Assembly: GCA_965199845.1 (NCBI GenBank) | Contig: CBDATZ010000017.1 | Coordinates: 1 to 64,000, forward strand | From: Ilyomonas sp965199845 | Lineage (GTDB): Bacteria > Bacteroidota > Bacteroidia > Chitinophagales > Chitinophagaceae | Length of the DNA stretch: 64,000 nt | Direction of reading: 5' to 3' | Shown: positions 1 to 9,331 of the stretch, piece after piece | Layout: every line of letters begins with the position of its first letter | Numbering within the stretch: position 1 is the first letter of the stretch | Notes under the pieces: generated by a model | The model's database searches: none | What the model was told of the DNA's origin: nothing | The model's input: the letters and a program-made list of their open reading frames with translations, nothing else | Position numbers and translations under genes: made by a program

Positions 1-1467
1 CGTTGACGTTGTGCCATCGCCAAAGTTCCAGCTATACGCTTTTAAAGTTGATTGTGAAGAAGCCGAAAATACAGTCGCTAAATTGGTGCAGCCATAACTG
101 CCATGCGAGCTTTGGATGTTCGCATACGGCTTATAAATATTTAGCGATTGTACTTTTTGCGCCATACAACCTGCGGCATTGGTTGCCTGCAGCATTATAT
201 AATAACTTCCGTCGGTTGTATAAGTATAAGAAGTTGATTGCGTAGCAGCCGTAGGATTGAAGTTATTATAATTGTAATGAAAATCCCACGCCCACTTGGT
301 TGTATTGCTGGTGGTATCTTTAAACTTTACCGTAACCGGCGAGCCGCAGGCGCCTTGCATATCAGCAATAAAACCGGTGATGTTAGGCGATGGTAAAACT
401 TTAATGTCTTTAGTCGCTGTATCTAAACAATTCCCGTAGGTATTTATCAATTGCATTTTATATGTTCCGGCGCCATAAAATGTATGACTCATCCGGTCGT
501 AATAATATCCGTAATCAAGACCATTGATAAGCCAGTGCTGATTTGAAGTCGGTTTCGGGTTGCTGATATCATAAAACAAAGCATCTGTATTCTCGCATAT
601 GAGCGGCGGCACACTAAAGTCGGTAGTAAAATTGGCTACGTTGATATAATCAGTTTGCACAATTTCATTCTTACAACCATCGCTGCTTTTTACACCCAGC
701 TTTATGGTATAGGTTCCTCTTTTACCAAATACATGCGTTGGCGTTTTATCGGTTGATGTTGTGCCATCACCAAAATCCCAGGCATATATAAGTGCGCCGG
801 AACCTGCGCTGGTATTGGTAAATGAAACCGCATCGGCTTTATTACACAAAACAGTTTCGTTTGCTGTAAATGCTGCCGTAACCGAAGGAAACACTTTTAC
901 AATCTCAGGCTTACTTAATACCGCATAACACCCAAAACTGTTGGTAACAGTAAGACTTGCCGTAACGGTTTGCGGAATGGTATAGGTATGCTGCGGTTGC
1001 GCGCCCGTGCTTTCCGAGTTGCCGTCACCATAATCCCAATAATAGCTTTGTATAGTTCCGTCGCCGGCTGTAGAAAGGCTGTTGAATGTAACCGGCAATG
1101 GCTGGCAACCTTTGTCAATACTGGCTGTAAAATCTACGGTTGGTTTTTTATAAACCGTAATCGTAGCTGTTTTGCTGTCGGTTTTAGCGCCTTCTGTTAC
1201 AGTAAGTTTTACAGTATACGTTTTTGGTTCAATATACGTAGCGCCGGCATCTTTTTTTGTTGATGTATTGCCATTGCCAAACTCCCAGTTATAAGTAGCC
1301 GATGATGAAAAACCGGTTGATATATTGGTAAATGAAACCGCAAGCGGCGAACAGCCCGATGATTGATTGGCCGTAAAATCTGCTTTCTGTGCAACAGCTG
1401 CAAACTGAACGTACAACAGTGTTATAACAAACAAAAAGGGTTTATTAAAAGCAAAAAAATGGCTCAT
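1..1467 (-). CDS. PKD-repeat secreted surface protein, C-terminus beyond window edge
   Basis: An open minus-strand frame runs from an ATG at 1467 to the window edge with no stop, giving 489 visible codons, so the C-terminus is missing. The first 27 residues are a hydrophobic signal peptide ending near AVAQ. Repeated PKD (immunoglobulin-like) domains follow. Their signature W-x-(F/Y)-G-(D/N)-G appears as NWEFGNG, YYWDYGDG, YAWDFGDG and YSWNFGDG, and one copy is degenerate (WAWDF followed by HYN). PKD domains are extracellular protein- or glycan-binding modules. In Bacteroidota such proteins usually end in a T9SS sorting domain, which cannot be checked here. The exact ligand is unknown. Confidence 0.85.
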   Translation of the reverse strand, partial: MSHFFAFNKPFLFVITLLYVQFAAVAQKADFTANQSSGCSPLAVSFTNISTGFSSSATYNWEFGNGNTSTKKDAGATYIEPKTYTVKLTVTEGAKTDSKTATITVYKKPTVDFTASIDKGCQPLPVTFNSLSTAGDGTIQSYYWDYGDGNSESTGAQPQHTYTIPQTVTASLTVTNSFGCYAVLSKPEIVKVFPSVTAAFTANETVLCNKADAVSFTNTSAGSGALIYAWDFGDGTTSTDKTPTHVFGKRGTYTIKLGVKSSDGCKNEIVQTDYINVANFTTDFSVPPLICENTDALFYDISNPKPTSNQHWLINGLDYGYYYDRMSHTFYGAGTYKMQLINTYGNCLDTATKDIKVLPSPNITGFIADMQGACGSPVTVKFKDTTSNTTKWAWDFHYNYNNFNPTAATQSTSYTYTTDGSYYIMLQATNAAGCMAQKVQSLNIYKPYANIQSSHGSYGCTNLATVFSASSQSTLKAYSWNFGDGTTST

Positions 1468-1662
1468 AGCAGGTGAATGGTTGTACAGTCTGGTCTAACA
1501 GTTAGTTTATTCTTATTTGGTAAAGAAAATTAAAGATAACAGGAAAAGATATTACAACAAATAATTCTGATTCGTTTAATTGTATTTTAAGCTGACTGAT
1601 AGATTAGGCGCTTGCAGAAGCAAATAAAGAATCAAATTTTACATGCTTATTTTATAATACAA

Positions 1663-1699
1663 AAGCGTTGATGATTTGCATAATAAATCATCAACGCTT
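1663..1699 (-). terminator. Hairpin terminator downstream of ornithine aminotransferase
   Basis: A perfect 15-bp inverted repeat (1663-1677 with 1685-1699, 7-nt loop) lies 23 bases past the aminotransferase stop. On the minus strand it is followed by a T-rich stretch, as in intrinsic terminators. Confidence 0.75.
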
Positions 1700-1722
1700 C
1701 GCTAAAACAATTTACAAAATCT

Positions 1723-2961
1723 CTACAAAGTCTCTAATACTTGTAATGATTTTGCAATGATTTGCACGCATTCTGTTACCTGTTCTTCAGTAATGATGAG
1801 CGGCGGCGCAAAGCGAATTTTATCGCCATGTGTTGGTTTGGCTAATAAACCATTGTCTTTTAAAGCGAGACAAAAATCCCATGCCGCTTCTTTGTTATGA
1901 TGTTCAATTACAATGGCATTTAGTAATCCTTTTCCACGTATCGTTTTAATAAAAGGCGATTGTAAATTTCGTAGTTCATCGCGAAGCAAATTACCCATCG
2001 CTTCTGCATTGGCAGCCATGTTTTCATCTTTTAAAACCTGTAACGCTTCCATTGCAACCGCGCACGCTAACGGATTGCCGCCATACGTAGAGCCATGCTC
2101 GCCGGGCTTTATGGTAAGTATAATATCATCATCTGCCAATACAGCACTTACCGGCATTACGCCACCGCTCAATGCTTTTCCCAATATCAAAATATCTGGA
2201 CGAACATTCTCGTGATCGCAGGCAAGCATTTTGCCGGTGCGGGCAAGACCGGTTTGTATTTCATCAGCTATAAATAAAACATTGTATTCGGCACACAAAT
2301 CTTTGGCACCGCGCAAATAGCCATCATCGGGCACAACAACACCAGCTTCACCTTGTATTGGTTCCACCATAAAAGCAGCTACATTTTTGTCTTGCAACGC
2401 TTTTTCCAAAGCAGGTAAATTGTTGTATGGAATGATTTCAAATCCTGTCATATAAGGACCGAAACCTTTGTAGCTGCTCTCATCAGTTGATGCTGAAATA
2501 GCCGCTAAAGTTCTGCCCCAAAAATTACCTTCGGCAAATACAATTTTGGCTTTGTTTTCCGCTACGCCTTTTTTATCGTAAGCCCAGCGTCTTGCCAGTT
2601 TGATGGCGGTTTCGCCACCTTCAACACCAGTGTTCATTGGCAGCACTTTATCGTAACCAAAATAAACTGTTATGTACTTTTCATATTCGCCTAACAGGTT
2701 GTTATGAAAAGCCCTGGAAGTAAGCGTGAGCTTGCCGGCTTGTTTTATCAAAGCTTCTATAATTCGCGGATGACAATGCCCCTGGTTTACAGCAGAATAA
2801 CCGCTTAGAAAATCGTAATAACGCTTGCCTTCCACATCCCACATAAATACACCTTCGCCGCGTTCTAATACAACCGGTAACGGATGATAATTGTGAGCGC
2901 CGTATTGCTCTTCTAATTGCAAATAATATTGTGATGTCTCAGACAATGTATGAGTAAGCAT
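1723..2961 (-). CDS. rocD: Ornithine--oxo-acid aminotransferase
   Basis: A 412-residue class III PLP-dependent aminotransferase that converts ornithine and 2-oxoglutarate to glutamate semialdehyde and glutamate in the cytosol, linking arginine breakdown to proline and glutamate. The PLP lysine is in LGKALSGG (about K262), and the cofactor-binding aspartate is in ADEIQTG (about D233). The GVEGGETAIKLARRW block and the PIQGEAGVVVPDDGYL segment are typical of ornithine aminotransferases rather than acetylornithine or GABA enzymes. The length is normal. It stands alone, with a hairpin terminator downstream. Acetylornithine aminotransferase activity is the main alternative but less likely. Confidence 0.92.
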   Translation of the reverse strand: MLTHTLSETSQYYLQLEEQYGAHNYHPLPVVLERGEGVFMWDVEGKRYYDFLSGYSAVNQGHCHPRIIEALIKQAGKLTLTSRAFHNNLLGEYEKYITVYFGYDKVLPMNTGVEGGETAIKLARRWAYDKKGVAENKAKIVFAEGNFWGRTLAAISASTDESSYKGFGPYMTGFEIIPYNNLPALEKALQDKNVAAFMVEPIQGEAGVVVPDDGYLRGAKDLCAEYNVLFIADEIQTGLARTGKMLACDHENVRPDILILGKALSGGVMPVSAVLADDDIILTIKPGEHGSTYGGNPLACAVAMEALQVLKDENMAANAEAMGNLLRDELRNLQSPFIKTIRGKGLLNAIVIEHHNKEAAWDFCLALKDNGLLAKPTHGDKIRFAPPLIITEEQVTECVQIIAKSLQVLETL

Positions 2962-3170
2962 AATAAAGTAAGATGTTTGATATAAAATGTAAGATGTAAT
3001 AAGTAAGCAGCGATAAGTAATATTGGTTGATAAAAATTGAATTGTAAATATTCAATCTCAACTATTGTTATTCAATATTACACACGTCCGGGGTGGTCGA
3101 GAAAATCGAGGTTGCTATGTAAGAAGGAAAGATTCATTTGCCTGCAAAATAATCTTTTTTACAGTACAGG

Positions 3171-3659
3171 TTAAAATAAAGTCTGAACGCCGTTTGCCCA
3201 CTTGGCTTCATGTTGTAATAACCATTGTTTGCGCCACGTTCCCCACGCATAACCCACCAGCGATTGATTGCTGCCAATTACGCGATGACAAGGTATGAGA
3301 ATGCTAATCTTGTTTTTGCCATTACTGGTGGCTACTGCGCGAATGGCTTTTGCATCGCCCAACTGTTTTGATAAAGACAAATACGAAACGGTTTTTCCAA
3401 ACGGAAGAGTTGTAAGTTCTTTCCAAACTTTTTGCTGAAAGTCAGTACCAGCCTGATATACAGGTATTGTAAACTCTTTTCTGTCACCTTCGAAAAATTC
3501 GTCAAGCTGTTGCATACATTGTTGCAGCAACGGAGAATCTATTGAGGTTGTCGTTGCTTTTTCTTCTATAAAAATTAACTCTGTAATGAACTGTTCGTCA
3601 GCCGTTATTTTTATAATACCAATCGGGCTTTGATAATATGCAGTTTGCAGCGTTTCCAT
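3171..3659 (-). CDS. ogt: Methylated-DNA--protein-cysteine S-methyltransferase
   Basis: A 162-residue suicide DNA-repair protein that transfers an O6-alkyl group from guanine to its own cysteine. The active-site motif IPCHRVIGS places the acceptor at about C124. The DNA-binding helix region FQQKVWKELTTLPFGKTVSY and the C-terminal WRKQWLLQHE block are typical. The length matches the short Ogt type with no Ada regulatory domain. A usual glycine is replaced in GYAWGTWRK (commonly GYAGG), which is minor. It reads in the same direction as rocD with a roughly 200-bp gap, so co-transcription is uncertain. Confidence 0.93.
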   Translation of the reverse strand: METLQTAYYQSPIGIIKITADEQFITELIFIEEKATTTSIDSPLLQQCMQQLDEFFEGDRKEFTIPVYQAGTDFQQKVWKELTTLPFGKTVSYLSLSKQLGDAKAIRAVATSNGKNKISILIPCHRVIGSNQSLVGYAWGTWRKQWLLQHEAKWANGVQTLF

Positions 3660-3762
3660 ACCGATAAAGTTAATGAAAAAGCATGGTTTTTATTCCAAAA
3701 ATTTGTGCTATAAAACCCATACAATTCAGTATTAACACTACATCCGGAGCTGTATCAAATCT

Positions 3763-6504
3763 TTATTTTGCAGCGTTCAGATTCTTAATAAACGGTGCTG
3801 TAAAATGATATTTGCCCGAGCCAACTTCAACTTTTATATACTCATCTTCTTTACCGGAAACTTTTATACCGGCAGATTTCGACAAAGCTGTATTACCTTC
3901 CTGTACAACATCTGCGCTGCTTGCCGGAATATAAATGGTTGCCGTTGTATTAGCCGGTATTTCTACATCTAACATAAGTTTGCTGGTATCAATCATTTTC
4001 CAGTGAGAACTCACTGTTCCGTAATTGGTCGTGTAATCTGCATTGGCATACGTAAGATTGCCACCAACGTGCGGCATAATGCGGATGTGCTTATAGCCTG
4101 GCTGATCTTCGTACGTATCCAGCCCGGCAACAACACGATACATCCAGTCGCCGATAGCGCCATAAGCATAATGGTTAAATGAGTTCATGCCGGGCGTTTG
4201 AAACGTGCTGTCCGGCTTCTCTCCATCCCAGCGTTCCCAAATTGTAGTAGCACCCATGGTTACAGGATATAACCAGGACGGATATGTCTTTTGCATGAGC
4301 AATGTATAAGCCACATCGGTATGACCAAAACGACTTAGCACATGGCACAAATAAGGCGTGCCTAAGAAGCCTGTGGTAAGATGATTATCGTAACTTTCTA
4401 TATTTTCTACCAGCCTGTCTGCCGCTTGTTTGCGTAAGTTTTCAGGCAGCATATCAAAGTTAAGCGCCAGCACATAAGCCGTTTGTGAAGATGAAATCAG
4501 GCGACCGTTCGGCGTCATATATTCTTTTACATACGCATCTTTTACCTTCTTTAATAAAGCTGAATATGAATTTACATCATCCGTTTTACCTAATACATTC
4601 GCAGCGTTGATAAGCAGTTGTGTTGAATGCGCATAGAAGCATTGCGCAATCATATATTTATCGGTAATGGCAGCGCGACCATCAGCATCATCTTCCGGAT
4701 GATAGAAAAGCCAGTCGCCAAAATGAAAGCCGGTATTCCAAAGGTCGTTAGTGCTTTTGCTTTGCATAAAATGGACCCATTTCTTCATGCTTTCGTATTG
4801 TTGTTCTAATACACGCTTATCGCCGTAAGCCAGATAAAGATTCCACGGAATAATGGTAGCCACATCGCTCCAGCCGGTTGAGCCACCGGCACCAGGACCT
4901 AATACATTGGGAATGACATGTGGCACACTGCCATCTTCAAACTGGTCGGCAGCCACATCTTTCAGCCATTTGGTAAAGAAATTATCAACCGAAAAGTTAT
5001 AGGTTGCCGTGCGTGAAAAAGCTTGTGCATCACCCGTCCAGCCAAGCCGTTCATCGCGCTGAGGACAGTCGGTTGGCACATCTAAAAAATTACCGCGTTG
5101 CCCCCATTGTATATTGTGCTGTAACTGGTTAATAAGTGAATCCGAAGTTTTAAATGAGCCTGTTGGTTTCATGTTAGAATACAAGGCAACCGCTGTAAAA
5201 TTCTCAGGTTTCATAGCACCGGAAAAGCCATCTACTTTTATATACCGAAAGCCCTGAAAAGTAAAATGCGGATAGAAAGTTTCTTCACCATCACCACTTA
5301 ATACATATATATCCTGTTGCTTGGCAGCACGTAAATTGTCTGTATAAAAATTACCTTTTTTGTCAAGTACTTCAGCATGATGAAGAATAACGGAATCGCC
5401 TTTTTTACCATTTATTTTTACCTGTACATAACCTACCAGGTTCTGACCAAAATCTATTACGTGCTCACCTTTTGGTGTGGTAATCATCTTAACAGCCGCA
5501 AAGGTTTCATGTTTTGTAACCGGTTCGTTATAAGTAGCTGTCAGTATATCTTTCGGATATTCTTTTACAGTAACAGAATTCCATTTGGCATCATCATAAT
5601 CAGCCGTTAGCCAGCCTTTTTTATCATCGCGGGCATCGCAGGTTTCACCATGATATATCTCTGAATATTTGATGGCGCCGGTAGATGATTTCCATGAATC
5701 ATCTGATGATATGATGTCTGAAGTTCCATCCGTATAAGTGATGTGCAACTGGAATAATAAAGCCAGCTTTTTGCCATACACATTATGGTTATTATCCCAA
5801 GCCAAATAACTCCGGTACCAGCCGCTGCCAAGCATAACACCAATTGCATTTTTGCCGTTGTTTACCAGATTGGTAACATCGTACACCTGGTATTGAAGAC
5901 GCTTATTATAACTCGTCCATCCGGGCGTAAGACAATAATCGCCGATGCGCTTGCCATTTATAAAGCCTTCATATAAACCATGAGAAGTAATAAATGCTGT
6001 GGCAGATTGAATTTTTTTGTTTGCCGTAAATGGCTTTCTGAACATCGGGCTTGGACGCATAACAGAATCTTCGGTATAACCGGCTTCTATCCACTTTGCC
6101 TGCCAGTCTGAAGGCTGCAGCAAACCCATTTGCCAGTAAGCCGGCTGACTAAACAAAGAAGCCTTGCCATCATTATCCCAAACCCGCACTTTCCAATAAT
6201 ACTTTTTATCCGATTGCAAGGTATTGCCGGCATACGGAATGTGTACAGATTCGGCAGAAGTAACTTTGCCGGAACTCCACGCTGTATTGCCTTTGAAAGA
6301 AGCATCTTCACTTACTTGTATCTCGTAAGCCGATTGCATTACGTTTCTTTTTTCAGACAATAACTGCCAGCTAAATTGTGGTTTTATAATATCAATACCA
6401 ACCGGGTTTGTTAGATTTTCTATACGCAGATTTTGAACCTGAACCTGGGCGTATAACAGACTAGAAACAAAAGAAAACAGTAAGGCTGCAAATACTTTTT
6501 TCAT
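3763..6504 (-). CDS. Alpha-L-rhamnosidase, glycoside hydrolase family 78
   Basis: A secreted GH78 enzyme of 913 residues that hydrolyses terminal alpha-L-rhamnose from pectins, flavonoid glycosides or exopolysaccharides. I start it at the ATG at 6504, which begins a clean signal peptide (MKKVFAALLFSF...LLYAQ); a TTG three codons upstream is less likely. An N-terminal beta-sandwich precedes the conserved DCPQRDERLGWTGDAQAF segment holding the acidic catalytic residues of the (alpha/alpha)6 barrel, and a C-terminal beta-sandwich with IPANTTATIYIPA closes the protein. The length is normal for the family. It is the first enzyme of the carbohydrate island that extends to about 20.4 kb. Confidence 0.93.
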   Translation of the reverse strand: MKKVFAALLFSFVSSLLYAQVQVQNLRIENLTNPVGIDIIKPQFSWQLLSEKRNVMQSAYEIQVSEDASFKGNTAWSSGKVTSAESVHIPYAGNTLQSDKKYYWKVRVWDNDGKASLFSQPAYWQMGLLQPSDWQAKWIEAGYTEDSVMRPSPMFRKPFTANKKIQSATAFITSHGLYEGFINGKRIGDYCLTPGWTSYNKRLQYQVYDVTNLVNNGKNAIGVMLGSGWYRSYLAWDNNHNVYGKKLALLFQLHITYTDGTSDIISSDDSWKSSTGAIKYSEIYHGETCDARDDKKGWLTADYDDAKWNSVTVKEYPKDILTATYNEPVTKHETFAAVKMITTPKGEHVIDFGQNLVGYVQVKINGKKGDSVILHHAEVLDKKGNFYTDNLRAAKQQDIYVLSGDGEETFYPHFTFQGFRYIKVDGFSGAMKPENFTAVALYSNMKPTGSFKTSDSLINQLQHNIQWGQRGNFLDVPTDCPQRDERLGWTGDAQAFSRTATYNFSVDNFFTKWLKDVAADQFEDGSVPHVIPNVLGPGAGGSTGWSDVATIIPWNLYLAYGDKRVLEQQYESMKKWVHFMQSKSTNDLWNTGFHFGDWLFYHPEDDADGRAAITDKYMIAQCFYAHSTQLLINAANVLGKTDDVNSYSALLKKVKDAYVKEYMTPNGRLISSSQTAYVLALNFDMLPENLRKQAADRLVENIESYDNHLTTGFLGTPYLCHVLSRFGHTDVAYTLLMQKTYPSWLYPVTMGATTIWERWDGEKPDSTFQTPGMNSFNHYAYGAIGDWMYRVVAGLDTYEDQPGYKHIRIMPHVGGNLTYANADYTTNYGTVSSHWKMIDTSKLMLDVEIPANTTATIYIPASSADVVQEGNTALSKSAGIKVSGKEDEYIKVEVGSGKYHFTAPFIKNLNAAK

Positions 6505-6642
6505 GAGAAGCAACAGTTATTTCAGGATAAATAAAATGATCGTCATTCAAAATAAATGATGGGTGAAAAATATAACAAAAAAGTTTACTGATTTATATTT
6601 CCTCTTTATTTCATTACAATAAATCAATACTTGTATAACATA

Positions 6643-6682
6643 AAAAAAGGACAAGATTGTTTTGATAATCTCATCCTTTTTT
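6643..6682 (-). terminator. Hairpin between aldo/keto reductase and rhamnosidase
   Basis: The stem pairs 6643-6651 with 6674-6682 and, after a small internal loop, 6654-6658 with 6667-6671, with A/T runs at both ends. It lies between two minus-strand genes and probably ends the upstream aldo/keto reductase transcript, separating it from the GH78 gene. Confidence 0.65.
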
Positions 6683-6745
6683 ATATTGTATTCAACGCAT
6701 TTTATTCTGAAAGCCGCTCTCTGCCTGCTTTTTAGCTGTTGCTTC

Positions 6746-7624
6746 TTACTCTAAAAATTTCATATCTTCTTCCGTAAGATTAATATTCACGGCTTCTATG
6801 TTCTCTTCAAAATGATTTAAGGAAGATGTTCCCGGTATCGGCAATATCCACGGCGAGTGATGCAGTAACCAGGCAAGGTTTATCTGTGCTTCGGTAGCGT
6901 TGTATTTTTTTGCAATGTCAGCAATGCGGGTATCCTTTTTTTGATTTGCTGTTTGTAAGGAAAAAAACGGAATCAGCGGAATTTCATTTGCCTCACAGAT
7001 ATGCAAAAGGTCTTCTGCGCCGCGGGTTTCGCCATGCAATTCTTTTACATCACCGCGCTGCGCATGACCATACATATTTTCTACCGTTGCTATTTCTCCC
7101 ATGCTCATGGCTCTTTCCAGTTCATCAGCGTTTACATTGCTAACGCCTATATGAAGTATTTTTCCTTCCTGCTGCATTTGAAACATAGCTTCCATAGACT
7201 TTTCAAAACCTTTATCGCCGGTCATCACTCTAAAATGAACTAATGTTATTTGTTCCAGCTTTAAAGTGCGCAGGTTGTTTTCGATACTGGTGCGCAGGTT
7301 TTCCGGTTTATTAAACGGAATCCAGCTTTTATCGGGTTTGCGGGCGCCGCCAACTTTTGTACAAATCACAAGATCGTCGTTGTACGGATACAAGGCTTCG
7401 ACAATTAAACGGTTGGTTACATCTTCACCGTAATAATCGGCAGTATCTAAAAAGTTGATGCCTTTTTTTGCCGTTTGCCGTAATATTTCAAGTGCTTCAT
7501 CCCTTCTGGGCGGTTCGCCATAAATGCCTGCGCCCGTAAGGCGCATAGTTCCATATCCCAAACGATTAACGGTTAACGGATGTTTGCTTTTACCTGCAAT
7601 GGTAATTGTTTGTGGTGTGTTCAT
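6746..7624 (-). CDS. Aldo/keto reductase
   Basis: A 292-residue cytosolic NADPH-dependent oxidoreductase with the AKR TIM-barrel pattern: LGYGTMRLTG at the N-terminus, the catalytic DTADYYGE segment (Asp and Tyr), the lysine in VICTKVGG, the histidine in LVHFRV, and a C-terminal cofactor loop ending in PIPGTSS. Substrate cannot be read from sequence. The family often reduces sugar or quinone aldehydes, and the position among carbohydrate genes fits a sugar-related role only by inference. The MGT-type glycosyltransferase lies 100 bases upstream in the same orientation, so the two may share a transcript. Confidence 0.9.
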   Translation of the reverse strand: MNTPQTITIAGKSKHPLTVNRLGYGTMRLTGAGIYGEPPRRDEALEILRQTAKKGINFLDTADYYGEDVTNRLIVEALYPYNDDLVICTKVGGARKPDKSWIPFNKPENLRTSIENNLRTLKLEQITLVHFRVMTGDKGFEKSMEAMFQMQQEGKILHIGVSNVNADELERAMSMGEIATVENMYGHAQRGDVKELHGETRGAEDLLHICEANEIPLIPFFSLQTANQKKDTRIADIAKKYNATEAQINLAWLLHHSPWILPIPGTSSLNHFEENIEAVNINLTEEDMKFLE

Positions 7625-7724
7625 GTATTTCTATTTTATTGTCAGAATGTATTTATCGCCTTTGCTTCTATACAAATTACAGGCTATTGTTTTACAGAAA
7701 ATGATTTTATCTTCTGTTTAGCTT

Positions 7725-8930
7725 TCAGTTTACAATACCTTTTTCTTTTTTCAACCTAAATATCTCAGTTACGGCTTTGGGATAACCACCGGCTCTTTTA
7801 AAAGATTCATTTATCTTTTGAATATTTTGAAGATAGGTTGGATTATTCATTACGTTTTCAACAGATGTTTTTATAACGTCAGAAGTCAGGTTATTTACAT
7901 CCAGAGAAATGGCAGCGCCTAATTCTTCTGCGCGTTTTGCTAAAGCCGGCTGGTCGGCGCCTAACGGGATAGCTACAAAAGGTATTTGGTGATATACCAG
8001 GTCGCTGATGCTGTTCATTCCCGCATGTGTGATAGCCACATTTGTATATGGCAAAATTTGCGATTGCGGCACATAGTTCCTGACAATAAAGTTTTGAGGA
8101 ATGATAAAAGAAGAAAGATCTACACCATACGCAGCCATTACAACCACAAAGTTAGTGTTGGCAAAGCTTTTAAAGAAAATGTTATACAGGTCAGGTTTAT
8201 AGTTACCAAACACAGTGCCCAGCGAAATATAAATGACTTTCTTTTCCTGAAGCTTATCAAAAGGAAAATCGGCGGCTTCTTTTCTATCATAAACAGGCGG
8301 ACCCACAAACTTATAACTGTCATCAAAATAACCAGCATCCGGCGCGAAATATTTAGACGTATATACCAGGTTGATATCACCTTTATTTAGCAGGAGCTGC
8401 AAAATATTTTCAGGCATTTCCACACTGTATTTATCTCTTATTTTTTGTGCAACGCCGGCATACGTTTTCAACATCTCATTCATGGCGGCAGGCATATCGT
8501 CTGGTTGGTTCATTCTCTCCGTAAACCCGCGAAGACCGGCAAAAATGGCTAAAGAAGACACGGTTGGTATCTTCAATATTCCGGCTATTACTTTTGCATA
8601 CGGAAAAGCGAATGAATGTACCAGGTAATCGAATTTATAGTCTTTTATTTGGTGTAAAAAATCTTCAATTACAACTTCTGCAGAGTTGATTATTTTTGGC
8701 ATCGCACCCATTAAATTACCGCCTTTTTCAGCATTTCCATTTGCTTTGAAAATATCCAAATCAGCCGCATAACTTTTGAATACAGCACCTGTTTTTTCAA
8801 CGTTTTCTTTAAATTGATTTGAAGAAAAATAAATAACTTCTTCGCCTTGCTTTACCAGTTCATTTACCAATCCTAACGTAGGATTTACATTGCCGTGAGA
8901 AGGAACACTTAAGAACAATACTTTCGACAT
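7725..8930 (-). CDS. MGT/UGT-type glycosyltransferase (GT1 family)
   Basis: A 401-residue GT-B fold enzyme of family GT1, the group that includes macrolide and flavonoid glucosyltransferases. The N-terminal acceptor domain starts with LFLSVPSHGNVNPTLGLVNEL. The C-terminal nucleotide-sugar site is seen in THAGMNSISDLVYHQIPFVA followed by PLGADQPALAKRAEELGA. Such enzymes add a sugar to small hydrophobic acceptors, giving resistance or a decorated metabolite. No biosynthetic gene cluster surrounds it, so the acceptor is unknown. Normal length, no signal peptide. Confidence 0.88.
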   Translation of the reverse strand: MSKVLFLSVPSHGNVNPTLGLVNELVKQGEEVIYFSSNQFKENVEKTGAVFKSYAADLDIFKANGNAEKGGNLMGAMPKIINSAEVVIEDFLHQIKDYKFDYLVHSFAFPYAKVIAGILKIPTVSSLAIFAGLRGFTERMNQPDDMPAAMNEMLKTYAGVAQKIRDKYSVEMPENILQLLLNKGDINLVYTSKYFAPDAGYFDDSYKFVGPPVYDRKEAADFPFDKLQEKKVIYISLGTVFGNYKPDLYNIFFKSFANTNFVVVMAAYGVDLSSFIIPQNFIVRNYVPQSQILPYTNVAITHAGMNSISDLVYHQIPFVAIPLGADQPALAKRAEELGAAISLDVNNLTSDVIKTSVENVMNNPTYLQNIQKINESFKRAGGYPKAVTEIFRLKKEKGIVN

Positions 8931-9331
8931 TATGTTTTGTTTTACCGAACTTTTTTCATCGCCTCTTTTCGATTATTATTATAAAGCTTTTTTTAAGCCG
9001 GATGATAATTGCGATTCGTTTAAACTAAAGACGTAATGGAAAAGATTTTACTTTACAATATTCATTTTATCACAACAATTGTTTCTTGAGTAATACAAGT
9101 AAAGTTGATATCGGATAATCTATATAGGAACTTTTAATCAAGTTCTATACTTCTTTCTTTATCCGGATAAACTAACGGTTATAAACACATAGTGCGCCCT
9201 GAAATCTTGCAAAGCAAAACAAATCAGAATAATAAAACAGGAGAAAGAGTTTTAATGTACAATACAATCAATAACTAATGTAACGCAAGATTTTCCGGAA
9301 AGGATTTTTTCGATTGCTTAGTTTCCGTCAG
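8931..9331. other. Intergenic stretch, no gene seen
   Basis: About 400 AT-rich bases between the glycosyltransferase start and the GH43 stop. No open frame of coding character, strong hairpin or repeat was recognised. It must contain the glycosyltransferase promoter near its left end, but no clear TAnnTTTG box was seen. Confidence 0.5.

Noticed and set aside
3070..3160. tRNA-like GGTCGA...TCGA segment
   Set aside because: No acceptor stem, anticodon arm or TTCGA loop could be built.
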